DNA of 64,000 nucleotides from Anaerosporobacter mobilis DSM 15930 (GTDB lineage Bacteria; Bacillota; Clostridia; Lachnospirales; Lachnospiraceae): contig NZ_FRCP01000019.1 in the NCBI RefSeq assembly GCF_900142955.1, positions 62,001 to 126,000 of the forward strand, given 5' to 3'. Of the stretch, positions 9,489-18,059 are shown one piece after another; position 1 is the first letter of the stretch, and every line of letters starts with the position of its first letter. Position numbers and translations under genes: made by a program. A model generated the notes under the pieces. The model saw only the letters and a program-made list of their open reading frames with translations. It did no database searches and was not told the DNA's origin.

Positions 9489-9504
9489 TATGTTTTAAAA
9501 CATA
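9489..9504 (-). promoter_or_regulatory. 16-bp palindrome upstream of galK
   Basis: TATGTTTTAAAACATA is a perfect palindrome 66 bp upstream of the galK ATG. A second partial copy of its core, TTTTAAAACA, lies at 9440-9449. The arrangement fits an operator for a sugar-responsive regulator. Which protein binds is not shown by the sequence. Confidence 0.45.
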
Positions 9505-9565
9505 TTTTTTGTTCTTAATTGTATTTTACCTCAAATAACTATTGATGTAAATATGTTTATTCCGT

Positions 9566-10486
9566 TTATTTGTAGATTTTCATTACGATATCTTGTTCAT
9601 AATCACCAAAACCATTCCCAAATAAATTCATACCACCTCTATGAATTGCATGATCTTTGACACCAAGTCGAACCGAGATGTATTCACGTTCTGATAGTCC
9701 AAACTCCTGAATGGTTTTTCCTGAGAATTTTTCATTATCTAGATAAATCCCCTCCGTAGTTATTGCCCATGTTTTTAGCATACCATATTGTGTATTCTTA
9801 TCTGGCCACCATTCTGGATTTAATCTTCCTCTGCGTCCACCAAAATCACTAGGACACTCCCATGTAGCTGCTTCAATACCATTTACCCACAAGGTAATAT
9901 CAGAAGGATATTCCATGTTATAATCATGATCTTCTGAGCACAATTCTGCTGAGATTTCAATTCTACTTGGTTCCCCTGATTTGATACTATTGTTAGGGAA
10001 TCTATATTCTACATATCCATCTCCTAACCACAATAATTTGGCATGCATACGCTCTGGATTATAGAAACATCTTGGCTCATCCTCATCATCAATTGGTCCT
10101 TTCAGGCTAACAATTCCACAGGTTGGGGTTACCCTATAATCAACATAATTACCAATTGGCATCTCTATCGTCTCAATCTGCTGATGACCTTTCTCTTTTG
10201 TATGCAAACTTATGGAAGCACATTCTATTTGCAATGAGCATAATTTCATAGAGCCACGTATTCCTGGTAACAATGTTGTACGAACAATTCCAGCCTCTTC
10301 TAGAACACGAATGTGCGCCGCAGCAGAAGATGGGGCTAATTCAAGTCTTTCAGCAATCTCATTAATATTGTATTCTTGTCTATATAATAACTTAATAATA
10401 TCAATACGTACTTCTGACGCCAACGCTTTCCCAACAGCAGCTAATTGCTTTCCAGCATCAAGATCTAAATCAATTGATTTTAGCAT
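9566..10486 (-). CDS. ArsR-type HTH regulator with a large C-terminal domain
   Basis: 306 residues, three times the size of a classic ArsR protein. Residues about 10-85 form an ArsR-like winged helix: ASEVRIDIIKLLYRQEYNINEIAERLELAPSSAAAHIRVLEEAGIV. The remaining ~220 residues have no motif I can name; they are rich in Trp, Tyr and Gly and read like a beta-sandwich ligand-binding domain. No metal-binding CxC motif is evident in the recognition helix, so metal sensing is unlikely. Placement just upstream of galKET suggests, but does not prove, sugar-linked control. Confidence 0.8.
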   Translation of the reverse strand: MLKSIDLDLDAGKQLAAVGKALASEVRIDIIKLLYRQEYNINEIAERLELAPSSAAAHIRVLEEAGIVRTTLLPGIRGSMKLCSLQIECASISLHTKEKGHQQIETIEMPIGNYVDYRVTPTCGIVSLKGPIDDEDEPRCFYNPERMHAKLLWLGDGYVEYRFPNNSIKSGEPSRIEISAELCSEDHDYNMEYPSDITLWVNGIEAATWECPSDFGGRRGRLNPEWWPDKNTQYGMLKTWAITTEGIYLDNEKFSGKTIQEFGLSEREYISVRLGVKDHAIHRGGMNLFGNGFGDYEQDIVMKIYK

Positions 10487-10544
10487 AATAACAAACAGGC
10501 TCCTTTATGACAGATTTTTTGTTGTAATCAGTATACCATAGGTA

Positions 10545-10570
10545 ATACTTACCTGACAATAGGTTAGTAT
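10545..10570. promoter_or_regulatory. Inverted repeat between the ArsR-type regulator and yjfB-like gene
   Basis: ATACTTACCT (10545-10554) and AGGTTAGTAT (10561-10570) form a 9/10 inverted repeat with a 6-bp spacer, centred about 70 bp upstream of the regulator start in a divergent intergenic region. A dyad of this size suits a dimeric winged-helix repressor; autoregulation is inferred. Confidence 0.4.
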
Positions 10571-10701
10571 CCATAGTCATTCCTGCATTATAACGTCAAT
10601 AGGACATTTTTCTACATCTATACTTTGAATCCTATTACTTCCTATGGTATAATTAAATTGATAACTATTTGTAATAATATCACTCACAAAGGAGGATGGT
10701 T

Positions 10702-10878
10702 ATGGATATTACAGCACTTTCAAGTGGTTTAAGTCAAGCTAACCTCATGTCACAAGTTAGCGCATCCGTTTTAAAATTATCAATGGATACCGTAGAACAA
10801 TCAATGGATAACATGATTAAGATGATGGAGACTTCCGTTAATCCTAATCTTGGTGGAACAATCGATATCTCTATTTAG
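10702..10878 (+). CDS. YjfB-family putative motility protein
   Basis: 58 residues from the ATG at 10702, chosen over the ATG at 10696 because the AAGGAGG site ends at 10695 and gives proper 6-nt spacing only to the later one. The sequence (MDITALSSGLSQANLMSQVSASVLKLSMDTVEQSMDNMIKMME...) matches the small YjfB family, named for a presumed motility link. The pattern of alternating Leu, Val and Met suggests one amphipathic helix. It stands alone, followed by a strong terminator. Function unknown. Confidence 0.85.
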   Translation: MDITALSSGLSQANLMSQVSASVLKLSMDTVEQSMDNMIKMMETSVNPNLGGTIDISI

Positions 10879-10906
10879 TAATTTATTTGATTTGTTTTCT
10901 ACGCAT

Positions 10907-10953
10907 AAGAGGTTGTTGCAAAGCGATTTATTTTCACTTTGCAACAACCTCTT
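10907..10953. terminator. Terminator between yjfB-like gene and araD
   Basis: Perfect 17-bp arms AAGAGGTTGTTGCAAAG (10907-10923) and CTTTGCAACAACCTCTT (10937-10953), 13-nt loop, T-rich on both strands. It lies between convergent genes and probably serves both. Confidence 0.85.
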
Positions 10954-10978
10954 TATTCAACCTAACATAAATACCCGT

Positions 10979-11668
10979 TTACTTTTGTCCGTAGTAAGCA
11001 TTTGCACCGTGTTTACGTAAAAAATGTTTATCCATTAGTGGTTTTGGTATTGGAGTAACATCAGGACGAATCATTTCTGTATAATGTGCCATCTTTGCAA
11101 CTTCTTCTAATACAACTGCATTATATACTGCTCCTGCTGCATCTTTCCCCCACGTGAATGGTCCATGGTTCGTACATAATACGCCTGGAACATACATTGG
11201 ATTTTTATCTACAAACGCTTCTATAATTACTTTTCCTGTATTCTTCTCATACGCTTCTTCGATTTCTTCTGGTGTAAGGCTTCTCGCACAAGGGATTTCA
11301 CCATAGAAGTAGTCTGCATGTGTTGTTCCATAGCTTGGTATACTTCTTCCAGCCTGTGCCCATACGGTCGCCCATGGTGAATGTGTATGTACAACTCCAC
11401 CTATTTCAGGAAATGCTTTATATAATTCAAGATGAGTGGCCGTATCCGTTGACGGATTATATCTTCCTTCCACACGATTCCCATCTAGATCCATCACAAC
11501 CATATCTTCTGGTTTTAAATCCTCATAATTCACACCACTTGGTTTGATGACAAATACTCCTTTCTCACGGTCAATCTCACTCACATTACCCCACGTGTAA
11601 GTTACAAGATTTCTTTTTGGTAATTCCATATTTGCCTCATACACTTTTTGTTTTAATTCCTCTAACAT
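10979..11668 (-). CDS. araD: L-ribulose-5-phosphate 4-epimerase
   Basis: Converts L-ribulose-5-phosphate to D-xylulose-5-phosphate in arabinose use. The 229-residue class II aldolase fold shows the zinc-binding histidines in GGVVHTHSPWATVWAQ and THADYFYGEIPCARSL, and the C-terminal YGQK typical of AraD. It follows araR by about 29 bp on the same strand, so both are likely transcribed from the AraR-controlled promoter. The other pathway genes (araA, araB) are not in this window. Confidence 0.95.
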   Translation of the reverse strand: MLEELKQKVYEANMELPKRNLVTYTWGNVSEIDREKGVFVIKPSGVNYEDLKPEDMVVMDLDGNRVEGRYNPSTDTATHLELYKAFPEIGGVVHTHSPWATVWAQAGRSIPSYGTTHADYFYGEIPCARSLTPEEIEEAYEKNTGKVIIEAFVDKNPMYVPGVLCTNHGPFTWGKDAAGAVYNAVVLEEVAKMAHYTEMIRPDVTPIPKPLMDKHFLRKHGANAYYGQK

Positions 11669-11697
11669 ATTCTACTTCCTTTCTACCTATTTTTATG

Positions 11698-12798
11698 TTA
11701 ACTTTCTCGTTTCATACAAGAATCACGAATTATTAATTCCGGTTTCAAAAGTCGCTCAACTTTACTATCTTCCTCGCTAACCCCTGCTATCTTCTCTAGC
11801 AGTAATTTTGCTGCTAATTCACCAAAGCGTTCTTTAGGATGAGCAATTGTTGTTAATTTAACCGAAGCTGTTTCTGCTAAGATTGAATTATCGTAACCAG
11901 TTATTGATACATCTTCTGGAACACGAATTCCTGATTTATTCAAATACTGCATTAATTTATATGCAATTTGATCATTATAGCATTGTATCGAATCAAATTT
12001 GATTCCTGATTGTACTATCTGTTTCATCCCAACCAAAGGCTTATTCTCACGGTCTTCTGTTTGAAACCATATAACCTTATCCGGATCATAAGGAATTAAA
12101 GCCTCTTGTAATGCTTTAACATAACCTTTGTGTCTGGCTTTTCCTTGATAATCATCAACCTTGAAGATTCCAATAATATCTTTGTGCCCTAATTCAATTA
12201 AGTGTTTAGCTAGGAGATATCCTCCCTCCACATCATCCATCAAGATATGTGGTTTATTCATAAATTGAGGATATATCCCTTGTACAAAAACATAAGGGAT
12301 TTCTAAATCATCTAACATACGATATAGATTATAATGCTTACAATAAACTTCACTTCTACTTGGTTCAATAATTAAACCATCTACATTCTTAGTCAAGATG
12401 TCTTCCAAACTCTTAGCTTCCATCTTCTGTAAGTTCCCAGTATTCTTAAGAATAATACTATATCCCTCTTTCGTTAACACAGAATCGATTCCCTGAATTA
12501 ATCTTGGAAATATGTAATCACTAATATATGTTGTTATGACTGCTATATTATTAGACTTCGTATTCTGTTTTATACGACCCATGCAAAACGTCCCTCTACC
12601 ATGTTCTGCTACAACAAAACCTTCATTCTCAAGTATCGATAACGCTTTTCTTACCGTATGCCTACTTACAGCATAGTTAGCGGAAAGTTCATTCTCCGAA
12701 GGTATCCTTTCACCTGGCTTAATTACTCCACTTAATATATTCTTTTTTAGATCTTCCATTAGAGTATAATACTTTGCTCTTCCCTTTGCATCAGCCAA
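11698..12798 (-). CDS. araR: GntR/LacI-type arabinose repressor
   Basis: 366 residues with an N-terminal GntR winged helix (about 1-75, including GERIPSENELSANYAVSRHTVRKALSILENEGF) fused to a LacI/periplasmic-binding-type sensor domain (about 85-360). This domain architecture defines AraR, which releases DNA on binding L-arabinose. A near-consensus AraR box lies about 55 bp upstream, implying autoregulation, and araD follows directly. Confidence 0.93.
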   Translation of the reverse strand: MADAKGRAKYYTLMEDLKKNILSGVIKPGERIPSENELSANYAVSRHTVRKALSILENEGFVVAEHGRGTFCMGRIKQNTKSNNIAVITTYISDYIFPRLIQGIDSVLTKEGYSIILKNTGNLQKMEAKSLEDILTKNVDGLIIEPSRSEVYCKHYNLYRMLDDLEIPYVFVQGIYPQFMNKPHILMDDVEGGYLLAKHLIELGHKDIIGIFKVDDYQGKARHKGYVKALQEALIPYDPDKVIWFQTEDRENKPLVGMKQIVQSGIKFDSIQCYNDQIAYKLMQYLNKSGIRVPEDVSITGYDNSILAETASVKLTTIAHPKERFGELAAKLLLEKIAGVSEEDSKVERLLKPELIIRDSCMKRES

Positions 12799-12828
12799 AC
12801 AAATTCCTCCTTTTAATTTGGTTACATC

Positions 12829-12878
12829 AACTTGTATAGTATTATTCTATAACTTGTACGTACATATTTACAAGTTGT
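12829..12878 (-). promoter_or_regulatory. AraR operator
   Basis: ACTTGTACGTACATAT at 12852-12867 is close to the Bacillus AraR box ATTTGTACGTACAAAT. An ACTTGTA half-site begins near 12830 and an inverted half-site TACAAGT near 12870, suggesting cooperative binding before araR-araD. Confidence 0.8.
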
Positions 12879-12898
12879 TTTTATGAAAAGACTGTAAC

Positions 12899-12950
12899 AA
12901 AAAAGCTGTTGCAAAAAGATACAGAACATCTATTTTGCAACAGCAACTAT
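12899..12950 (-). terminator. Terminator after the alpha/beta hydrolase
   Basis: Arms GCTGTTGCAAAA (12905-12916) and TTTTGCAACAGC (12933-12944) are perfect over 12 bp, with a T6 tract on the minus strand. A member of the recurring GTTGCAAAA terminator set. Confidence 0.85.
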
Positions 12951-12982
12951 TTTTAACTCGATAGTGAAATAATCAGGTCAGA

Positions 12983-13939
12983 TTATTTCGCATGCTGATC
13001 TAACCAAGTAAGAATATCCTTATAAACCATTTGTCTATCTGTCTCATTCAAGATTTCATGACGGTCATTCTCAAATAGACGAATTGATATGTCCTTAATA
13101 CCTGTTCTCTTATAGACATTATAGACATGCTCAACTCCTTTTCCATAATTTCCAACGGGGTCATCCTTACCAGCGACGATATAGATAGGAAGATTTTTAG
13201 GAATCTTATCAATGTTTGTTTGTCTCTGAATGAATCCTAGTGTTTCTAAAATCATCTGATATCCATTCAACGTAAATAAAAAAGAACAACCAGGTTCATT
13301 ACAGTACCACTTACGAATCTCTTCATCTTTCGTAAGCCACTCTTTCCCCATACTGTTATCACTAAAGCGCTTATTATATGTTCCAAACATTACTTTTTCT
13401 ATAAACTTACTACGATGCTTATCACCGTATATAAGCTTCCATATCTTAATAACCAATTTCCCAGCAAATAATGTTAACTTAGGTTGGCTACCAGTTCCCA
13501 TTATAATAGCAGCAGCCAACTCCTTGCCATAGGTCATAAGGTAACGTCTTTCAATAAAGGATCCCATACTATGACCTAATAAGATAAGTTTTGTACCTGG
13601 AAAAGTTTCTTTTGCTTTGCAAGTTACTCGGTACACATCTTCTACTACTGTTTTACTCGCTTCTTTCTCTACAAAATATCCCCATTTCTCCTGGTTACTA
13701 ACAGTACTACCATGTCCAAGATGATCATGTCCGACAACTGCATACCCATTCTGCACGAGATATGTAGCAAACTCATCATATCGTTCAATAAACTCAATCA
13801 TTCCATGGGATATCTGCAGAACAGCTTTAACCTTATTATTATCCTGTGGTTTCCATATTACAACGTTCAATTTATGAATCCCATCTTTTGAAGGAACTCT
13901 AGCATATAGTTTTTCAACTGATGACAATTTAACATCCAC
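12983..13939 (-). CDS. Alpha/beta hydrolase, monoacylglycerol lipase / lysophospholipase-like
   Basis: 318 residues of the Serine aminopeptidase S33 (Hydrolase_4) type. Visible are the oxyanion region ISHGMIEFIERYDEFA (about 42-57), the nucleophile elbow GHSMGS near residue 122, an Asp in VAGKDDPVGNYG and a C-terminal His in ENDRHEILNE, completing a Ser-Asp-His triad. No signal peptide, so cytoplasmic. The natural substrate is probably a monoacylglycerol or lysophospholipid, by family. Monocistronic, between the araR region and the GNAT remnant. Confidence 0.88.
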   Translation of the reverse strand: MDVKLSSVEKLYARVPSKDGIHKLNVVIWKPQDNNKVKAVLQISHGMIEFIERYDEFATYLVQNGYAVVGHDHLGHGSTVSNQEKWGYFVEKEASKTVVEDVYRVTCKAKETFPGTKLILLGHSMGSFIERRYLMTYGKELAAAIIMGTGSQPKLTLFAGKLVIKIWKLIYGDKHRSKFIEKVMFGTYNKRFSDNSMGKEWLTKDEEIRKWYCNEPGCSFLFTLNGYQMILETLGFIQRQTNIDKIPKNLPIYIVAGKDDPVGNYGKGVEHVYNVYKRTGIKDISIRLFENDRHEILNETDRQMVYKDILTWLDQHAK

Positions 13940-14193
13940 CTTTCTATTCCATTACAATTCACTTGACAAAAGCAAATCTCTATTTTTATTATAGCATTCC
14001 CTTTTTCTCATTATAAAAACATAGTACCTTACTCCACAATTGAAAATACGAAAGTGCTATATAATATAGAATATCAGATTCCTAGAAAATACGGAAGCTT
14101 ATACTATGAGATATTTAAATTAATAGCTATGTCACAACTTACTGTTAGTACATTAATTTAAATAAGCAGTGATTTGCTCTGCTCATTCTATCT
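13940..14193. other. Intergenic region upstream of the hydrolase
   Basis: No gene. A 13-bp perfect inverted repeat, TATTTAAATTAAT (14112-14124) and ATTAATTTAAATA (14152-14164), encloses a 27-nt loop. The hydrolase promoter is expected near 13960-14010. Confidence 0.4.
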
Positions 14194-14322
14194 TTATATA
14201 TTATACTTTACATAAGAAACACATCCATATTTATCACAGTTTAAGAATCCCATTTTCTCATAAAATGCTTTCGTTTTAGGTTCCTTATCCGTTAACAAAA
14301 CTTTTTGATATACATCCTTATA
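14194..14322 (-). pseudogene. C-terminal remnant of a GNAT acetyltransferase
   Basis: A 42-codon open stretch with no start encodes YKDVYQKVLLTDKEP followed by KTKAFYEKMGFLNCDKYGC and ends in a stop at 14194. FYEKMGF is the classic C-terminal GNAT motif. Upstream the same frame is closed by TAA at 14323-14325 and further stops. Another frame upstream holds a possible N-terminal scrap beginning GTGGACGATTTC after an AGGAGG site near 14412. The gene is therefore decayed by deletion and frameshift. Confidence 0.6.
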
Positions 14323-14430
14323 TTAATTCTACAATACATTATTACATTTTTCCATGTTAAATTCACAGATAAATTATTAGAGTTGAAATCGTCCACTTGC
14401 TAAAGAAAACCTCCTACAATCTATATATAT

Positions 14431-14483
14431 CAAAAAAACAACCAATACATATTCTACACATCGTGCAATAAATATTGGTTGTT
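14431..14483 (-). terminator. Terminator of the amtB-glnK transcript
   Basis: Arms AACAACCAATA (14437-14447) and TATTGGTTGTT (14473-14483) are perfect, and a T7 run follows on the minus strand. It is 340 bp after the glnK stop because the foldback element lies between them. Confidence 0.75.
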
Positions 14484-14523
14484 ATCTACACTTCGAAATC
14501 TTCAAGTGTGAAGTTAGAGTTAT

Positions 14524-14794
14524 TGATTCGGGTGTCAAAAGCCTCTCGTAAAACTTGCCTCCATCCATTTGCACATATAGCACTTGTCTTATGTTATGTT
14601 GAATGTAGTTCGATGAGCAACTGTATGAAGTCGTTGGTACTTTGGCTCTGTATTTTAGAGTCTTATGTACCACTACGAACTTCAGCAGGGCGAGAGCGTG
14701 TTGCGAGTGAACTACGTTTGACATAACATGCTTACACATAAATTTGTGCAAATTGGTGAGACAAAAATTAAGCTGGCTTTTGACACCCGAATCA
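14524..14794. mobile_element. MITE-like foldback element with 20-bp terminal inverted repeats
   Basis: The ends TGATTCGGGTGTCAAAAGCC (14524-14543) and its exact complement (14775-14794) form a 20/20 terminal inverted repeat. GTTAT occurs immediately outside both ends (14519-14523, 14795-14799), a likely 5-bp target duplication. Inside, nested complementary blocks (for example TTTGCACA with TGTGCAAA, TTATGTTATG with CATAACAT, GTAGTTC with GAACTAC) let much of the element fold on itself. It encodes no transposase; small open frames on both strands are by-products of the symmetry. It sits in the 3' region of amtB-glnK. Confidence 0.7.
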
Positions 14795-14820
14795 GTTATT
14801 AAGCTGAAATACCAGTCATC

Positions 14821-15180
14821 TTATTTAAACTTCGATTGTAACGCATCATAACCAGATTCTTTCGTTCGGATCTTCACCGCATTACGTATTTCATAACTGA
14901 AGATCTTTCCATCTCCCACTTCACCAGTGAATGCTGCTTCTTGAATTGCCCTAATCGTCTTCGCTTCCCATTCTTCCGAAGAAACTACGATTTCAAACTT
15001 AATTTTAGGAAGCATAACTATATCTAATTCTGTACCTCTTACATAGTGTTTATAACCACGTTGCGCTCCACACCCCATAACTTGGGATACTGTTATTCCA
15101 TTCACTTCAATATCATTCAAAGCCTTCTTAACATCTTCTAACTTTTCTTCTCTTACAATTGCATCAATCTTAATTAACAT
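14821..15180 (-). CDS. glnK: P-II nitrogen regulatory protein (GlnK type)
   Basis: 119-residue trimeric signal protein that senses ATP/ADP and 2-oxoglutarate and gates AmtB. The T-loop (about 37-57) has RGTELDIVMLPK; the tyrosine used for uridylylation in E. coli (position 51) is not present. The B-loop TGEVGDGKIF (85-94) and C-loop KIRTKESG are canonical, so nucleotide binding should be intact. It follows amtB by 16 bp, the classic amtB-glnK pair, so it most likely blocks the ammonium channel under nitrogen excess. Confidence 0.94.
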   Translation of the reverse strand: MLIKIDAIVREEKLEDVKKALNDIEVNGITVSQVMGCGAQRGYKHYVRGTELDIVMLPKIKFEIVVSSEEWEAKTIRAIQEAAFTGEVGDGKIFSYEIRNAVKIRTKESGYDALQSKFK

Positions 15181-15196
15181 ATGCTAAACACTCCTC

Positions 15197-16438
15197 TCAA
15201 GAATCCAATCCTGTAAATGTTGGATATGCATTTTCTCCATGTTCTGAAATATCCAAACCAATTTGTTCTTCTTTCTCATTAACACGTAATGGCATAAAGA
15301 TACGAATAATCCCAACACAAATCGCAGTTCCAATAAGGGCAATAAGAATTGTTACTAATATTCCAATAACTTGAGCAACGAATAGTTTGGTCTCACCAAA
15401 GATTAGTCCATTCCATCTAGCAACAGGATTTATTGAACTCTTTGCAAATATACCAGTCGCAATACCGCCCCAGATACCACCAATTCCATGACATCCAAAA
15501 GCATCTAAAGCATCATCAATCTTCAAACGATTCTTGATAAACTTAACTCCAAAATAACATATAGGACTTACCAAAGCACCAATTATGAATGAGGACCAAA
15601 CTGGAACAAATCCAGCTCCTGGAGTAATTGCTACTAAACCAATTACTAATCCAGTTGATGCTCCTACTAATGTTGGCTTTCCTTCTTTAATATAATCAAT
15701 TACCATCCATGATAATAGTGCTGATGCTGCCGATACTGCACTTGTTAAAAATGCATGAGCTGCTAACCCGTTTGCTGCTAAAGCACTACCTGAGTTAAAT
15801 CCAAACCAACCAAACCATAAGATAGAAGCTCCTAATACAACAAACGGTATATTATGAATACGATAGATGTTATGCTCATAACCTTTTCTTCTGCCAAGTA
15901 TCACCGCAAGCAATAATGCACTTACACCAGAACTAATATGAACAACATTACCACCTGCAAAATCTACAGAACCAATCTTTGCTAAGAATCCGCCTTCTCC
16001 CCAAACCATATGTGCCATCGGATAATATACAAGTATTGACCAAATTACGACAAATGTTAATAAAGCTTTGAATCTCATTCTACCAACCAATGCACCAGTA
16101 ATAAGTGCAGGTGTAATAACCGCGAACATCATTTGGAATATTGCAAAAACCACATGTGGAATATTACTAGCATATGGACCCGCCTCCCAAGTTACACCTT
16201 CAAAACCAAACCAACGAAAATCACCAATGATACCTCCATGGTTTCCACCAAAAGCTAAGGAATAGCCAAACAAAACCCACATAACAATTGAAATTCCCAT
16301 AATTGCCACACATGCCATCATCGTGTTTACTACATTCTTACGTTGTACTAAACCTCCGTAGAAAAATGCAAGACCTGGTGTCATGAAAAATACTAATGCA
16401 CTACAAATTAATACATAAGCAATATCTCCTGAATTCAT
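15197..16438 (-). CDS. amtB: Ammonium transporter
   Basis: Start taken at the ATG at 16438 (MNSGDIAYVL), preceded at good spacing by AAGGAGGAG; the longer frame to 16483 lacks such a site. The 413-residue Amt protein has about 11 membrane segments beginning ICSALVFFMTPGLAFFYGGLV. The conserved pore histidines lie in DALDAFGCHGIGGIWGG and in NVVHISSGVSALLLA. Conducts NH4+/NH3 as a homotrimer, controlled by the P-II protein encoded next. Confidence 0.95.
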   Translation of the reverse strand: MNSGDIAYVLICSALVFFMTPGLAFFYGGLVQRKNVVNTMMACVAIMGISIVMWVLFGYSLAFGGNHGGIIGDFRWFGFEGVTWEAGPYASNIPHVVFAIFQMMFAVITPALITGALVGRMRFKALLTFVVIWSILVYYPMAHMVWGEGGFLAKIGSVDFAGGNVVHISSGVSALLLAVILGRRKGYEHNIYRIHNIPFVVLGASILWFGWFGFNSGSALAANGLAAHAFLTSAVSAASALLSWMVIDYIKEGKPTLVGASTGLVIGLVAITPGAGFVPVWSSFIIGALVSPICYFGVKFIKNRLKIDDALDAFGCHGIGGIWGGIATGIFAKSSINPVARWNGLIFGETKLFVAQVIGILVTILIALIGTAICVGIIRIFMPLRVNEKEEQIGLDISEHGENAYPTFTGLDS

Positions 16439-16502
16439 AATATCTCCTCCTTTTCTTTTCTCCAAAGCAACTAACTGCTCCACTACATTTATTCTTATGT
16501 AT

Positions 16503-16530
16503 ACTAGAATTTCTCATTGTGAAATCTAGT
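16503..16530 (-). promoter_or_regulatory. Hairpin in the amtB leader
   Basis: ACTAGAATTTC (16503-16513) pairs with GAAATCTAGT (16521-16530) with one bulged base, about 65-90 bp before the amtB start. No T-run follows. It may be a leader structure; function unknown. Confidence 0.35.
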
Positions 16531-16622
16531 GTAACAACTTTGTAAGATACGCTTTGCGACTATCTTAATTGCTGCATTGGCCAGGTACAAGCAAACCGAT
16601 ATATGATTCGATACTCACAAAC

Positions 16623-16659
16623 AAAAAAAGATGCCAAGGAATAACTCCTTGACATCTTT
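16623..16659 (-). terminator. Terminator after gdhA
   Basis: AAAGATGCCAAGGA and TCCTTGACATCTTT pair with one G-U position around a short loop; the minus strand continues into a T7 tract. It lies 66 bp after the gdhA stop and upstream of amtB. Confidence 0.85.
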
Positions 16660-16724
16660 GTCATAATTGATTATATGAAAGCAATTAAAAAAAGCAATAT
16701 ATTTATAATCTTCTTAGCGTTTTA

Positions 16725-18059
16725 TTAACAAACGCCTTGAGCAGTCATTGCATCTACTACCTTCTCAAAACCAGCGATATTAGCACCTACTACGTAATTA
16801 CCTTCTGCGTTATAACGTTTTGCAGCATCGTCAAGGTTATGGAAGATGTTAACCATAATGTTCTTAAGTTTTGAATCTACTTCCTCGAAGGTCCAGCTTA
16901 ATCTTTCGCTGTTTTGTGACATTTCAAGTGCAGATGTAGCAACACCACCAGCGTTAGCAGCTTTTCCTGGTGCGAATAATACTTTATTTGCTTGTAAATA
17001 TTCTGTTGCATCTAATGTTGTAGGCATGTTAGCGCCCTCTGCTACAGCGATACAGCCGTTAGCAACTAATGCTTTTGCATCTTCTAATAATAATTCGTTT
17101 TGAGTTGCACATGGAAGAGCGATGTCACATTTAACGGTCCATACACCACGACCTTCATGATATTCTGAGTTTGGTCTGTAGTTTTTGTACTCTGTAAGTC
17201 TTGCACGTTTCACTTCTTTGATTTCCTTTAATGCTGCTAAATCAATTCCGTCTGGATCGTAAACCCAACCAGCAGAATCACTAACTGTAACAACCTTAGC
17301 ACCTAATTCTTGTGCTTTTTGAGTAGCATAGATTGCAACGTTACCAGAACCAGATACAGCAACTACTTTATCTTTGATTTCAATTCCGTTACATTTTAGC
17401 ATCTCATCTGTTAAATATAATAAACCATATCCAGTTGCTTCTGTTCTAGCCAAAGAACCACCGTATGATAATCCCTTACCAGTAAGAACGCCTTCATATA
17501 GTCCTCTAACTTTTTTGTATTGACCGAACATATAACCGATTTCTCTAGCACCAGTACCGATGTCACCCGCAGGAACATCTGTATCTGCTCCTATGTACTT
17601 ACATAATTCAGTCATGAAGCTTTGGCAGAAAGCCATAATCTCTCTATCAGATTTACCTTTTGGATTAAAGTCTGAACCACCTTTACCTCCACCAATTGGA
17701 AGGCCTGTAAGTGAGTTCTTGAAGATTTGCTCAAAGCCTAAGAATTTAATAATTCCAAGATTTACTGATGGGTGTAAACGTAATCCACCTTTATATGGTC
17801 CGATTGAATTGTTGAATTGTACACGGTAGCCTCTGTTAACTTGCACTTGTCCTTTGTCATCAACCCAAGGTACTCTAAACATTAATTGTCTGTCTGGTTC
17901 TACGATTCTTTCTAAGATAGCATCTCTACGATACTTTTCTTCATTTTCTTCGATAACAGGTCTAAGAGAATCTAATACCTCTTTCACTGCTTGGTGGAAT
18001 TCTTGTTGGCCTGGATCTTTTGCAACTACTGATTCAAAAACTTCATCAACGTAACCCAT
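16725..18059 (-). CDS. gdhA: NADP-type glutamate dehydrogenase
   Basis: Assimilates ammonium into 2-oxoglutarate to give glutamate. The 444-residue hexameric-type enzyme carries the substrate site GGGKGGSDFNPKGKSDREIMAFCQSF with the catalytic Lys, the DVPAGDIGTGAREIGYMFG stretch, and the Rossmann motif VAVSGSGNVAIYATQKA near residue 235. The absence of an acidic residue directly after the dinucleotide glycines would fit NADPH, but cofactor preference is inferred mainly from family. Monocistronic between its own promoter and terminator; it neighbours amtB-glnK, forming an ammonium module. Confidence 0.96.
   Translation of the reverse strand: MGYVDEVFESVVAKDPGQQEFHQAVKEVLDSLRPVIEENEEKYRRDAILERIVEPDRQLMFRVPWVDDKGQVQVNRGYRVQFNNSIGPYKGGLRLHPSVNLGIIKFLGFEQIFKNSLTGLPIGGGKGGSDFNPKGKSDREIMAFCQSFMTELCKYIGADTDVPAGDIGTGAREIGYMFGQYKKVRGLYEGVLTGKGLSYGGSLARTEATGYGLLYLTDEMLKCNGIEIKDKVVAVSGSGNVAIYATQKAQELGAKVVTVSDSAGWVYDPDGIDLAALKEIKEVKRARLTEYKNYRPNSEYHEGRGVWTVKCDIALPCATQNELLLEDAKALVANGCIAVAEGANMPTTLDATEYLQANKVLFAPGKAANAGGVATSALEMSQNSERLSWTFEEVDSKLKNIMVNIFHNLDDAAKRYNAEGNYVVGANIAGFEKVVDAMTAQGVC

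Noticed and set aside
14475..14751. Open frames of 83 and 89 codons on both strands
   Set aside because: They coincide with the foldback element and follow from its symmetry; no ribosome sites or domains.
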